Shown here one piece after another: positions 54,901 through 63,873 of a stretch of DNA of 64,000 nt. The notes beneath the pieces are model-generated. The model worked only from the letters and a program-made list of their open reading frames with translations, had not been told where the DNA came from and made no database searches. A program made the translations under genes and the position numbers. Source of the stretch: Peribacillus simplex. GTDB taxonomy: Bacteria > Bacillota > Bacilli > Bacillales > DSM-1321. The DNA lies in contig NZ_FTMX01000002.1 in NCBI RefSeq assembly GCF_900156045.1, positions 248,001 to 312,000 of the forward strand, in the 5' to 3' direction. Each line of letters begins with the position of its first letter. Position 1 is the stretch's first letter.

Positions 54901-55389
54901 ATGGAAGATTTCTCAGCACTAACGTCTGAATTCACGCCGATGATCCATCATATCATCCGCTCACTTTCCATCTATAAAAATAAGGAAGAATATTTTCAAA
55001 TAGGATTGATTGCTTTATGGGAGTCATATGGGAAATTCGATGAGGAATACGGTCAGTTCTCCAACTATGCCTTTACGGTAATCAAAGGCAAAATTCTGAA
55101 CGAATTAAAGCACCACCATAAATATGAAGCCCACACCGAACCATTTGATTCCTTCATACTAGACATTAAAGATCCACTTTCAATACACGATGAGGCCTTT
55201 GCCATCGATAATATCTTAACCTACACGGATGGATTGACACTGAATCAGCAACGCTGGCTTTTACAGACGTACTTGGAGAATAAAACGGTGACTGAAATTG
55301 CTGAGGTATATCAAGTTACTACCGCAGCCGTCAAATCATGGAGAAGGTCCGCTTTAAATAAATTAAGGAAACAATTGATTTTTCGATAA
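54901..55389 (+). CDS. Orphan sigma-70 family factor (regions 2 and 4 only)
   Basis: A 162-residue protein with sigma region 2 at about 5-70 (MIHHIIRSLSIYKNKEEYFQIGLIALWESYGKFDEEYGQFSNYAFTVIKGKILNELK) and a region 4 helix-turn-helix at about 110-155 (LNQQRWLLQTYLENKTVTEIAEVYQVTTAAVKSWRRSALNKLRK). No neighbouring anti-sigma gene. It lies in the group of small alternative sigma factors (SigI/SigO/competence-like). The start is uncertain: the ATG at 54901 has only AAAGG 12 bases upstream, and the frame is open back to 54820. Confidence 0.85.
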   Translation: MEDFSALTSEFTPMIHHIIRSLSIYKNKEEYFQIGLIALWESYGKFDEEYGQFSNYAFTVIKGKILNELKHHHKYEAHTEPFDSFILDIKDPLSIHDEAFAIDNILTYTDGLTLNQQRWLLQTYLENKTVTEIAEVYQVTTAAVKSWRRSALNKLRKQLIFR

Positions 55390-55396
55390 TGAATAA

Positions 55397-55420
55397 GGGT
55401 GGCTCAATCATGAGCCACCC
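55397..55420. terminator. Hairpin between the sigma factor and the 64-aa gene
   Basis: GGGTGGCTCA / TGAGCCACCC, a 10-base stem with a four-base loop between convergent genes; T tails are weak on both strands. Confidence 0.65.
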
Positions 55421-55434
55421 CCCAAAAATATACA

Positions 55435-55629
55435 TTAACTTCTCGCTTCTTCTAAATACGTATAAATTATCACACCGTTATGTTGAGCATTCCCCCGAAA
55501 ATGTTTAAAGTCTTCCCTTTTAACAAGAACCTCACGAAAAGGTAAAAATTCTTCTTTTGTTATCCTGAATTCATCCATTTCCCGATTTGCCAGTTTATCG
55601 AGTACATCTTTTGCTTCTTCTGGATTCAT
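55435..55629 (-). CDS. Small conserved hypothetical protein
   Basis: A 64-residue acidic protein starting NPEEAKDVLDKLANREMDEFRITKEEFLPFREVLVKREDFKHFRG and ending NGVIIYTYLEEARS. No membrane segment or known motif; probably a compact helical/beta unit. GGAGG lies 8 bases before the ATG at 55629, clearly better than the upstream frame start at 55665. I do not recognise it. Confidence 0.65.
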   Translation of the reverse strand: MNPEEAKDVLDKLANREMDEFRITKEEFLPFREVLVKREDFKHFRGNAQHNGVIIYTYLEEARS

Positions 55630-56082
55630 AAGATTATCCTCCTTAATTATCAAATGTTCTATCATTTCTACAGGAGAAATTCCGTTTTTATTTTAACATA
55701 AGCTTGCCACTTAATATAATTCCAGAACTTTTTGATGTCCACTGCTACATATTTCTTTACGAATGCTTTAAAATAGTGCAAACTGTATAGTAAAATATCA
55801 TACTGTAAAATGATTGGCATTTATTGTACATAGAATTACATACTGGTACGTATAACTGCGTTCGCAACATTTACCAAATTAAGCCATATCATTACAGCTG
55901 CTCCATTACAAGAAATCGTACCTTCCTTTAAAAGTTTAGCTTACTGTACCGACATAAGAGATAACTTTTTCTCTTACTAGCACTTCCCACGTCAAAATCT
56001 AAACCGCAAGATGTTCGAATAATCCAATTACTCCATAGTTACTTTTTGATCATTGGAAACAAAATGGGAAAGGATGATTACC
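55630..56082. other. Gap without recognisable genes
   Basis: About 450 bases of AT-rich sequence upstream of two diverging small genes. I see no gene, RNA motif or strong repeat; it presumably holds their promoters. Confidence 0.5.
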
Positions 56083-56259
56083 ATGAAGAAAGCGGAAGTT
56101 GGAAATATCATTGAATTTAGAGAAGGCTTAAAAGGAATCGTCGAGAAAGTGAACGAGAACTCAGTAATCGTGGACGTCACGTATATGGAAAATTATCGTG
56201 ATTTGGAACTTGAACAGAAAACCGTCGTCAACCATAAAAATTATAAAATCATAGGATAA
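56083..56259 (+). CDS. ykvS: YkvS-family (DUF2187) protein
   Basis: A 58-residue protein, MKKAEVGNIIEFREGLKG followed by VEKVNENSVIVDVTYMENY, ending VVNHKNYKIIG. It is a small beta-barrel-like (KOW/SH3-type) domain; DUF2187 has no assigned function. Very close to B. subtilis YkvS by memory. AAAGGATGA precedes the ATG at 56083; the frame start at 56053 is rejected. Its own terminator follows. Confidence 0.85.
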   Translation: MKKAEVGNIIEFREGLKGIVEKVNENSVIVDVTYMENYRDLELEQKTVVNHKNYKIIG

Positions 56260-56271
56260 TTCAATGTACTC

Positions 56272-56305
56272 AAACGGGATGGTTACTAGATGACCATCCC
56301 GTTTT
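56272..56305 (+). terminator. ykvS terminator
   Basis: AAACGGGATGGT / ACCATCCCGTTT stem with T run. Confidence 0.92.
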
Positions 56306-56458
56306 TCACTTTATCGCAAACTTGCGAATTGATTCTCCCGCTTTTTGTAACCATTTCCACTTCATTCCGTCTAATTCATTAAAGGGCAACACACCTGTAT
56401 GTGATGCAGGTATATCCAAATTCAGATTGGAATTTCAATCAGAAAGATGAGGGAAAAC

Positions 56459-57085
56459 ATGACTAGTTGGACACGTTATATTGGCTGTGTTACATTCGCC
56501 GCTTTTCTTCTGACTGGCTGCGGTACGACCACAGACGAAAATGCAGATAAGCCACAGGAAGACTCAGTAAAAGAGGGGAACGAAGGCAATACTTCTCAAG
56601 GAGATAATCACAAAGACCGAAATGATAACAAAGTAAGACTGATGGAGCAAAACCTGCAGTATACAATTAACGGGGAAGCAAAAGAAAAAACAGCTTTCCT
56701 AAAAAAAAGTGATAATCAACCGTTCAGCCTTTATGTTTTGCAACAATTCAGGTTAAGTGCCGAAGAACCAGGAAAGGATATTGTGTTCCTGACTGAAGAT
56801 GACTCCATTTATATGAGAATCGAATTGTTGAAGGCGGATGTCAATTGGGATGAGGTGGAAAAAAATGTTCAAGCCCAGCTGAAGAGCATTTCGGAAACAA
56901 TTAACGATCCTTCACTTGATGTCGAGGGCGGAACAGGCTTTGAAGTGAAAAAAAGCGATGATGTGATCACTTCCATATTGCTCAAGGATGAAAAATCACC
57001 CTTCCGCTTAACTATATTCACGAAAAAAGATAGAGATTACCGGGATGCTTTTCTAGAGATGGCTAAGACGCTGATGAAAAGGTGA
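56459..57085 (+). CDS. Lipoprotein of unknown function
   Basis: A 208-residue lipoprotein with lipobox LTGC (Cys21), a disordered acidic/Asn-rich linker (about 25-60), and a mixed alpha/beta domain (about 62-208) starting VRLMEQNLQYTINGEAKEKTAFLKKSDNQPFSLYVL. I recognise no family motif. The ATG at 56459 has GAGGG five bases upstream; the ATG at 56447 has a poorer site. Confidence 0.7.
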   Translation: MTSWTRYIGCVTFAAFLLTGCGTTTDENADKPQEDSVKEGNEGNTSQGDNHKDRNDNKVRLMEQNLQYTINGEAKEKTAFLKKSDNQPFSLYVLQQFRLSAEEPGKDIVFLTEDDSIYMRIELLKADVNWDEVEKNVQAQLKSISETINDPSLDVEGGTGFEVKKSDDVITSILLKDEKSPFRLTIFTKKDRDYRDAFLEMAKTLMKR

Positions 57086-57104
57086 ACATTCATTATACCC
57101 GGAT

Positions 57105-57137
57105 ACGGAGGGCAAAGGGCAGTCCCTCCGTTCTTCA
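57105..57137 (+). terminator. Terminator after the lipoprotein gene
   Basis: ACGGAGGG / CCCTCCGT stem, followed by TTCTT. Confidence 0.65.
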
Positions 57138-58175
57138 CTCCTTCCCCGCCTTGCTTTTCCAGACCAATATTAAAAAAAGGAGGCTTATGTATCCAAAAAC
57201 CGGATAAATATATCCTAGTAACCTTCCATATCCGAATTCACTGATGATCAAAGCTATTAAAAAAATCACCGCTATGATCAACATGCTTGGCAATTTAATA
57301 TAATTGCTGATTTGCCTCTGTAAACCATATATGTTTCCGATGACCGAAGTGAATATCTCCCCGTAAATCACCAAAATGAACATCCAATATAACTGACTGG
57401 CTGCCGTTCTCATAATAACCGCTGAAGGAATTTCATATCTATTCACGTCAGGAAGTGTCATCAGCGAAAAATGCCCCGTCAATAAAATGATCGTCAGGAA
57501 TATCCCACCAAGAATTGCACCATGTTTAATGACCTTCTCATCTCGAACTTCATACGCAACCGGAACCAGCACAGCCTGTGCCAAAGCAAGGTTAAAGGCT
57601 GTATAGGCAAATGGTGACAAAATCATTTTCACGGTGATCACTTCATCTGGAACTTTTGTAAGTGTCTTAAGGAAATCCCCATTATCCAAAGTCGAGAAAA
57701 AAAGGATCAAACTAAAGCAGATCATGATTGGTACAACAAAAGAGTTCACAGTGAAAACACCGCGCATGCCCATCATCAGGACCAAGGATGCCAGTATGAT
57801 CGTAGACCAGCTTCCTATACTTTTGGGCACGCCAAGTTGTTCTTCAAAAACGGCTCCTGAACCCGAAATCATGACAGCCGTCACCCCTAGCAGCATGATA
57901 AGGAAAAAGAAGTTGATGATTCCCGCTACTTTCCTCCCAAAAAGAAATTGATTGAACTCCTCATAAGAAGATGCTCTTATCCTTGTGGAAATGAGCATGA
58001 TTTTCGTCCCAGTGAAAATGAAAATATAACCTGCTATTAAAATCCCGATAAAGCCATAAAAGCCATAACGGGTAAAAAACTCGACAATCTCTTTTCCAGT
58101 TGCAAATCCTGCACCGACGACTGTGCCTACATAAACTGCTGCAATCTGAAAACTCCCTGACCACCTTGACAGCAT
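57135..58175 (-). CDS. ykvI: YkvI-family multi-helix membrane protein
   Basis: A 346-residue integral membrane protein with about ten hydrophobic helices and the APC-like start IAAVYVGTVVGAGFATGKEIVEFF, whose broken-helix glycine motif suggests a Na+- or H+-coupled transporter of the LeuT/APC fold. The substrate is unknown. The ATG at 58175 has GGAGG seven bases upstream. The B. subtilis equivalent is ykvI. Confidence 0.82.
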   Translation of the reverse strand: MLSRWSGSFQIAAVYVGTVVGAGFATGKEIVEFFTRYGFYGFIGILIAGYIFIFTGTKIMLISTRIRASSYEEFNQFLFGRKVAGIINFFFLIMLLGVTAVMISGSGAVFEEQLGVPKSIGSWSTIILASLVLMMGMRGVFTVNSFVVPIMICFSLILFFSTLDNGDFLKTLTKVPDEVITVKMILSPFAYTAFNLALAQAVLVPVAYEVRDEKVIKHGAILGGIFLTIILLTGHFSLMTLPDVNRYEIPSAVIMRTAASQLYWMFILVIYGEIFTSVIGNIYGLQRQISNYIKLPSMLIIAVIFLIALIISEFGYGRLLGYIYPVFGYISLLFLILVWKSKAGKE

Positions 58176-58370
58176 GCTCTCCCCTCCTCCCTACATTTAT
58201 ATGTAAGGAAGAGAGATTTAAGACAAGCCGAGCAATATTCCTTTCGTCGGCTGTTTTTTCCTGTGCTAACATTCTCTCATTTGTGAAGTCAGAAACTCCC
58301 TATGCACTTCTCTGTGGAGCTAAATCAGCACTTTTCATGCCAACATTCCTAGCGTATGAAAGGTTTAAAA

Positions 58371-58399
58371 AAACGCTTGGAATAATCTCCAAGCGTTCG
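58371..58399 (-). terminator. Terminator of the M3 peptidase gene
   Basis: AACGCTTGGA / TCCAAGCGTT with T run on the minus strand. Confidence 0.85.
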
Positions 58400-58418
58400 T
58401 TTCATACAGCCTAATATG

Positions 58419-60113
58419 TCATAATGCCTTATCATCTACAGTGGAGAGCCATTCGTCTATCACCTTTACAACGGACTGTACTGTACCGTCATCAAATGGG
58501 GATTTCAGATTCGCAGATTCAACGAGACCAAGGAAGGACTTGCTGCCTCCAAGTTGGCACAGATTCAAATAATCCTTCCAAGCCGTTTCATCTTTTTCAT
58601 TCGACCTTTTCCAGAATTGGAAAGCACAAATCTGGGCCAATGTATAGTCGATATAATAGAAAGGTGATTGATAAATGTGGCTTTGCCGCTGCCAATACCC
58701 GCCATTCTCCAAGAATTCATTTCCTTCATAATCGCGATGTGGCAAATATTCCATCTCGATTCTACGCCAAGCCTGCTTTCTTTCAGCGGGGGAGGCATCG
58801 GGATTTTCATAGACAAAATGCTGAAATTCATCAACAGCTACCCCATACGGGAGGAATATGAGGGCCCCGCTTAAATGGGAAAACTTATACTTTTCCGTAT
58901 CTTCCTTGAAAAACAGCTCCATCCATGGCCAAGTTAAAAATTCCATGCTCATCGAATGGATTTCACACGCTTCATATGTAGGCCAATAATACTCAGGAAT
59001 GTCAAGTTCACGGCTGCGATACACTTGGAATGCATGACCTGCCTCATGCGTCAAAACATCTATATCCCCGGAAGTGCCGTTGAAATTAGAAAAAATGAAT
59101 GGAGCTTTATAGTCTTCTATAAAAGTACAATAGCCACCGCTTTCTTTTCCTTTCTTCGCCACAAGGTCCATTAGGTTATTATCAATCATATAGTTAAAAA
59201 ACTGATTAGTTTCAGGCGAAAGCTCCTGGTACATCTTTTTCCCATTTTCGATGATCCACTCAGCATCGCCTTTTGGAATGGCATTACCCGTTCTGAAATG
59301 AAAATTCTCATCATAATAGTTCAGTTTCTCCAATCCAAGACGTTTGCGCTGACGTCCCTTCAGCCGGGTGACAAGCGGTACAACTTCCTCTTTCACCTGC
59401 TTGCGGAATGCAGCAACCATTTCAGCATCATAATCAGTCCGGGTCATTCGATAATACCCAAGTTCCACGAAATTCCCATAACCCAGCGCTGTCGAAATCC
59501 CATGCCTCACCTTGACAAGATCATCGAATATACGATCCAATTCCTCCTGTTTTTCTTCAAAGAAACCGTAATAAGCTTCACTTGCATTTTTCCTTAACTC
59601 ACGGTCCGGGGACTCCATAAAAGGCTGAAGTTGCGCAAGTGTTAATTCTTTTCCATCAAAGTGAATTTTTGCAGAGGCAATCAATTGTGAATATTCACTT
59701 GATAACTTATTTTCTTTTTGCAGCTGTGGTATGATTTCGGGCGAAAAAGTTTTGAGTTGGGCCTCTGCAAGGTCGAATAGTTGAGTTCCCCATTTACTCT
59801 CAAGCTCTTTACGATATTTCGAGCGAACGAGTTCATTGTAAAATTTTGTGGTTAACTCTTCCATTTCAGGGGAGAAGTCATCTAAATAATCATTCTCAGC
59901 TTTATAAAAATCATCATTGGTATCAATGGAATGCCGTATATAGACCAAATTAATCATCGTACCTACATAATTTCGGATCTCATTTATTTCTTCCATGGCT
60001 TTTATTTGCGCATCAGCATTAGCAGCGTCAATAAACTTTTCCAAAGCTTTCATGAATCGGGTTTTAATTTCATCCATTTCAGGACGTTTATATTCATACT
60101 CATTAAATTTCAT
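58419..60113 (-). CDS. M3-family oligoendopeptidase (PepF-like)
   Basis: A 564-residue cytoplasmic zinc metallopeptidase that degrades peptides of roughly 7-17 residues. The zinc motif HEAGHAF is at about 355-361, with the third ligand Glu downstream (YEACEIHSMSMEFL). The N-terminal half is helical and charged. The frame begins at 60203, but ATG 60113 has AAAGGAG seven bases upstream and a family-like start (KFNEYEYKRPEMDEIKTRF). Single-gene unit. Confidence 0.9.
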   Translation of the reverse strand: MKFNEYEYKRPEMDEIKTRFMKALEKFIDAANADAQIKAMEEINEIRNYVGTMINLVYIRHSIDTNDDFYKAENDYLDDFSPEMEELTTKFYNELVRSKYRKELESKWGTQLFDLAEAQLKTFSPEIIPQLQKENKLSSEYSQLIASAKIHFDGKELTLAQLQPFMESPDRELRKNASEAYYGFFEEKQEELDRIFDDLVKVRHGISTALGYGNFVELGYYRMTRTDYDAEMVAAFRKQVKEEVVPLVTRLKGRQRKRLGLEKLNYYDENFHFRTGNAIPKGDAEWIIENGKKMYQELSPETNQFFNYMIDNNLMDLVAKKGKESGGYCTFIEDYKAPFIFSNFNGTSGDIDVLTHEAGHAFQVYRSRELDIPEYYWPTYEACEIHSMSMEFLTWPWMELFFKEDTEKYKFSHLSGALIFLPYGVAVDEFQHFVYENPDASPAERKQAWRRIEMEYLPHRDYEGNEFLENGGYWQRQSHIYQSPFYYIDYTLAQICAFQFWKRSNEKDETAWKDYLNLCQLGGSKSFLGLVESANLKSPFDDGTVQSVVKVIDEWLSTVDDKAL

Positions 60114-60251
60114 ATGTACGCTCCTTTTCATGATATAAAAACATTTTTTCAACCTGAGTAACATTTTGCGGTTATCGTAATATAATTTAATTCGCCACAG
60201 CATTATTAAAAACCTTTATGCCCTCAAAACAAATTCAGATTTTATCAGACA

Positions 60252-60292
60252 TAAAAAACCAGCACCTGTAGAGTCAAATCCGGGTGCTGGTT
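60252..60292 (-). terminator. Terminator of the MarR-type regulator gene
   Basis: AACCAGCACC / GGTGCTGGTT with a 15-base loop region and T run on the minus strand. Confidence 0.85.
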
Positions 60293-60298
60293 CTTTAA

Positions 60299-60736
60299 CT
60301 AATTTTGAGCGGAATACCCAATCTTTTTAAGCAATTCGATAACGGTGGCCTTTTCATCGTGCGTAAGTACACTCATGATATCATCGATTCTTTTTTCATG
60401 CTCAGGAAATACTCCTTCAATAAAGGCCTTTCCTTTATCCGTTATTTTTGCAAAGGTTACACGGCGATCCTCTTTACATGCTATTCGCTGTAGATATTCC
60501 TTCTGTTCAAGTTTATCCACAACATAGGTAATGCTGCCGCTAGCTAGCAGGATTTTTCCGCCTATTTGCTGAAGGGGCTGATCCCCTTTATGGTAAAGTA
60601 ATTCCAGTACTGCAAACTCAGTTGGATTCAAACCCTCTTCAGCTATATGTTTATTTACCACATCATTAATTGATCGATGGGCTCTAGACATCACAATGAA
60701 CAGTTTCAAAGACTGTTGGATGTTATTATTCTCCAT
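60299..60736 (-). CDS. MarR-family transcriptional regulator (MhqR/YkvE-like)
   Basis: A 145-residue winged-helix repressor. The MarR core is GLNPTEFAVLELLYHKGDQPLQQIGGKILLASGSITYVVDKLEQKEYLQRIACKEDRRV (about 35-93) with the DRR wing motif. B. subtilis YkvE was renamed MhqR, the quinone-responsive repressor; this gene is next to a KinD-like kinase as ykvE is to ykvD. No reactive Cys-switch is obvious. A half-operator-like sequence lies upstream (60769-60779). Confidence 0.8.
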   Translation of the reverse strand: MENNNIQQSLKLFIVMSRAHRSINDVVNKHIAEEGLNPTEFAVLELLYHKGDQPLQQIGGKILLASGSITYVVDKLEQKEYLQRIACKEDRRVTFAKITDKGKAFIEGVFPEHEKRIDDIMSVLTHDEKATVIELLKKIGYSAQN

Positions 60737-60768
60737 AACTTCACAACCTTAAAAATTTTTAATTAAAA

Positions 60769-60779
60769 TATCTTGAATT
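60769..60779. promoter_or_regulatory. Possible MhqR-type operator half-site
   Basis: TATCTTGAATT resembles the left half of the MhqR palindrome TATCTCGAATTCGAGATA as I remember it, but the right half is poor. It lies 33-43 bases before the MarR-gene start, between it and the divergent kinase gene. Confidence 0.4.
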
Positions 60780-60892
60780 AAAAGTTATTATATGGCATAA
60801 AGACTTTTTTGTCAATCTACCCTGTTAGTATGCACTATTGTTTAATCATTCATTTTGATATACTTGAAAAAAAAGCTAAAGTAGTGACATTC

Positions 60893-62389
60893 ATGAAAAC
60901 AAGGCATAAATTCACCACATATCTACTTATTGTTATTTTACCATTAATTATTCTCTCAATCATTTATTGGATGCATTTAGAACGTTCCATTCAAAAAGAA
61001 AGGCAGGAACAAGCTGAATGGGCGGGAACGGTTTATCAAGAATACATAGATCAAGTTATCAGAGAAACGAAGGAAAACCTTGAGCTGCTTAGCCTTAGCA
61101 GTTCCGTGCTTTATATGGATAACAAAAAAACCGAACTTCTTATGAAATGGATCAAAGATACAGATTCCAAGTATGCCGGAATCTATTGGCTAAATCGCGA
61201 CGGTGTCTCCATTTCAGGGACGAATAAGGATTTCAATCATTACTATTTAATTGAACAGAATGATATAGAACTTGCAGTAAAAACCCAAAAAGCCGTTGTT
61301 GTAGGAACAAAGGAACTATACAATCCTGATTACAATTATTTTTCCATTTTTGCTCCCATTCTGGATCATGATAAAAAAGTGCAAGGGTTTTTATTGGCAC
61401 ATATCAGGCTGGATCATATGGAAAATATATTAAAGATTCTCAGCCCTGGTCATACCTTTATATTGGAAACAAAGAACAAAACCCGAATTTTGGATATAAA
61501 TGCCGACGGATTCACTGGACGTTCTAAATGGGTGGATGTTCCTTTGACCGAAGTAGATTGGAAATTGTCCGTCAAAGTGCCAGACAAGATTAACACAAAT
61601 AGCATGAATACATTTTTGATGCTTGTCTTTTTCACCTTCTTTTTTACTCACATGATTTATACCATCGTGGAGGAGCTGATCGTTCGCAGGAATACCAGAA
61701 ACCAAAGGTTACTAAACGAAAGGAAAAAAATAGATTTTGTCGGTACATTGGCTGCCAGTACTGCACATGAAATAAAAAACCCACTTACCGGCATAAAGGG
61801 GCTAGTGCAGTTATTGGTTGAAAAACACCCGGAAGAACAAGATCAGTTCTATTACTCTGTCATCATGAAGGAAATTGAACGGATCAATAGTATCGTCAGC
61901 GAATTTTTGATTTTAGGGAAGCCGATGGCCCAAGCTTTATCCTTATATGATATTCGCAGTATCATTGCAGAATTGAGACCAATAATAGAATCAGAAGCAC
62001 GTCACTTCAATATTGAAGTGGAATGGAATATCATAAAGGAGCCGATCCTGGTTCATTGTACAAATGACCAACTCAAACAAGTCATACTCAACATTGCCAA
62101 AAACGGTTTCGAGGCCATGGAAGTTGGGAAAAAGTTAAGGATTCGAATTCACCATGAAAATGAATGGGCTAAAATCATGATCATCGACACTGGGCAAGGA
62201 CTGAATGAAAAGGAAATAGGTAAAGTGTTCGATCCCTTCTATACATCAAAAAAGGAAGGAACGGGATTAGGGCTATTTGTGTGTAAACGAATAATTGAAT
62301 CTTTTAACGGCACCATCGAGTTTTCAAGTAAACCTCTGAACGGTACAACCGTAACAATCAGCTTACCGCTGATAAAAGACCACCATTAG
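60893..62389 (+). CDS. Sensor histidine kinase (KinD-like)
   Basis: A 498-residue membrane kinase: helix at about 8-27, an extracytoplasmic Cache-like sensor (about 28-240), a second helix (about 245-265), then HisKA with phospho-His in STAHEIKNPLTGIKG and HATPase with the N-box QVILNIAKNGFEAM, DTGQGLNEKE and GTGLGLFVCKRI. The layout and position match B. subtilis KinD (YkvD), a phosphorelay kinase for Spo0F, sensing small external ligands. No response regulator is adjacent. The start is the ATG at 60893; the ribosome site is weak. Confidence 0.85.
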   Translation: MKTRHKFTTYLLIVILPLIILSIIYWMHLERSIQKERQEQAEWAGTVYQEYIDQVIRETKENLELLSLSSSVLYMDNKKTELLMKWIKDTDSKYAGIYWLNRDGVSISGTNKDFNHYYLIEQNDIELAVKTQKAVVVGTKELYNPDYNYFSIFAPILDHDKKVQGFLLAHIRLDHMENILKILSPGHTFILETKNKTRILDINADGFTGRSKWVDVPLTEVDWKLSVKVPDKINTNSMNTFLMLVFFTFFFTHMIYTIVEELIVRRNTRNQRLLNERKKIDFVGTLAASTAHEIKNPLTGIKGLVQLLVEKHPEEQDQFYYSVIMKEIERINSIVSEFLILGKPMAQALSLYDIRSIIAELRPIIESEARHFNIEVEWNIIKEPILVHCTNDQLKQVILNIAKNGFEAMEVGKKLRIRIHHENEWAKIMIIDTGQGLNEKEIGKVFDPFYTSKKEGTGLGLFVCKRIIESFNGTIEFSSKPLNGTTVTISLPLIKDHH

Positions 62390-62532
62390 CAATACTTTGA
62401 GAGTTTCATTTTTTTTTATGAAGACCAGTAACGATTCCGATTTATTTAAAGGTGTCATGCATACGGTGCATGCTTCTTGAATCTATTTATGGAATAGGTA
62501 AAAAACTTAATCAGGAAGAAGGAAGTATACAG

Positions 62533-63756
62533 ATGGGAAGTATCGCTGCCATTAAAACAAAACCGCAAAAACAAGATATGACTCTGAAAATCATGATCAT
62601 CATTGGCATATGCCATTTAATGAATGATTCTCTTCAGGCCGTCGTACCGGCCATGTTCCCAATCCTCGAAAAATCAATGTCGCTAACATATACACAGCTG
62701 GGAATGATTGCATTCTGCCTGAATATCGTCTCATCGCTCCTGCAACCGGCAGTAGGATTCTATACGGATAAAAAGCCAATTCCTTATGCTTTGCCCATTG
62801 GGTTGACCAGTACTTTAATCGGGGTCATCATTCTGGCAATTGCCCCAAACTATACCATTATCCTTGGTGCAGTCCTCTTGATGGGCTTAGGGTCGGCCAT
62901 ATTCCATCCGGAAGGCTCCAGGGTAGCCTATATGGCAGGCGGACCAAAGAGAGGCCTGGCACAATCAATTTATCAGGTCGGCGGGAATAGCGGGCAGGCA
63001 CTTGCCCCACTCATCACAGCCATCGTACTTGTTCCTTTTGGTCAAAAAGGCGCACTCTGGTTTGCCCTGGTGGCCTTAATGGCCGTTATCCTATTGCTGT
63101 ATATTGCCAAGTGGTATTCCCAAAAATTAGTTCACTTCCAGCCTAAAAAGCTTGCTGCAAAAATAATCAATAAAGAGCGGTCCCATAAAGTGGCCAAGGC
63201 CCTGGTATTGATATTATTCATAATCTTTGCCCGTTCCTGGTATGTATCGTGCATGACGAACTTTTACAGTTTTTATTTGATCGAGCAGTATTCGTTCACG
63301 ATAAAATCCGCACAATTTTTCCTATTTGCCTTTTTGGCCGCCGGTGCTGTAGGTACATTTTTCGGAGGTCCGCTTGCTGATAGATTCGGGCGTAAAAATG
63401 TCATTTTCTTTTCTTTCGCTGCCAGCATGCCAATAACCGCACTTTTACCATTCGTACCCCCTACAGCCGCTTTTGTTTTATTATTGATGGCGGGATTCAT
63501 TATAATGAGCAGTTTTTCCGTCACTGTAATATACGCACAGGAATTGGTCCCGGGAAAAGTCGGAACGATGGCAGGCTTGACAGTGGGGTTAGCCTTTGGA
63601 ATGGGTGCCATTGGATCCGTTTCATTGGGAGCCATTGCAGATATAATTGGAATCGAATCCATGATTAAGCTAGTGGGATTCCTGCCATTACTGGGGATCA
63701 TCAGCATATTGCTGCCGACTGATCTGACATTGAAAAAATGGTATACAGAAGAATGA
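62533..63756 (+). CDS. fsr: Fosmidomycin-resistance-like MFS exporter
   Basis: A 407-residue major facilitator protein with about 12 helices. The start IGICHLMNDSLQAVVPAMFPILEKSMSLTYTQLGMIAF, the motif AIFHPEGSRVAYMAGGPKRGLAQSIYQVGGNSGQALAP and GGPLADRFGRKNVIFFSF are characteristic of Fsr exporters. AAGGAAG lies seven bases before the ATG at 62533; the frame extends to 62452 without support. The real substrate in the cell is unknown. Confidence 0.9.
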   Translation: MGSIAAIKTKPQKQDMTLKIMIIIGICHLMNDSLQAVVPAMFPILEKSMSLTYTQLGMIAFCLNIVSSLLQPAVGFYTDKKPIPYALPIGLTSTLIGVIILAIAPNYTIILGAVLLMGLGSAIFHPEGSRVAYMAGGPKRGLAQSIYQVGGNSGQALAPLITAIVLVPFGQKGALWFALVALMAVILLLYIAKWYSQKLVHFQPKKLAAKIINKERSHKVAKALVLILFIIFARSWYVSCMTNFYSFYLIEQYSFTIKSAQFFLFAFLAAGAVGTFFGGPLADRFGRKNVIFFSFAASMPITALLPFVPPTAAFVLLLMAGFIIMSSFSVTVIYAQELVPGKVGTMAGLTVGLAFGMGAIGSVSLGAIADIIGIESMIKLVGFLPLLGIISILLPTDLTLKKWYTEE

Positions 63757-63873
63757 CTGCAAAATGGTTTTTTTCCTGGAACATTTTCTTTATGCCTAAA
63801 TACAATAAATTATTGTTCCACCCAAAAATTCACTAATGAGTAACGATAAGTTCCATACAAAAAGGAGAAATTT

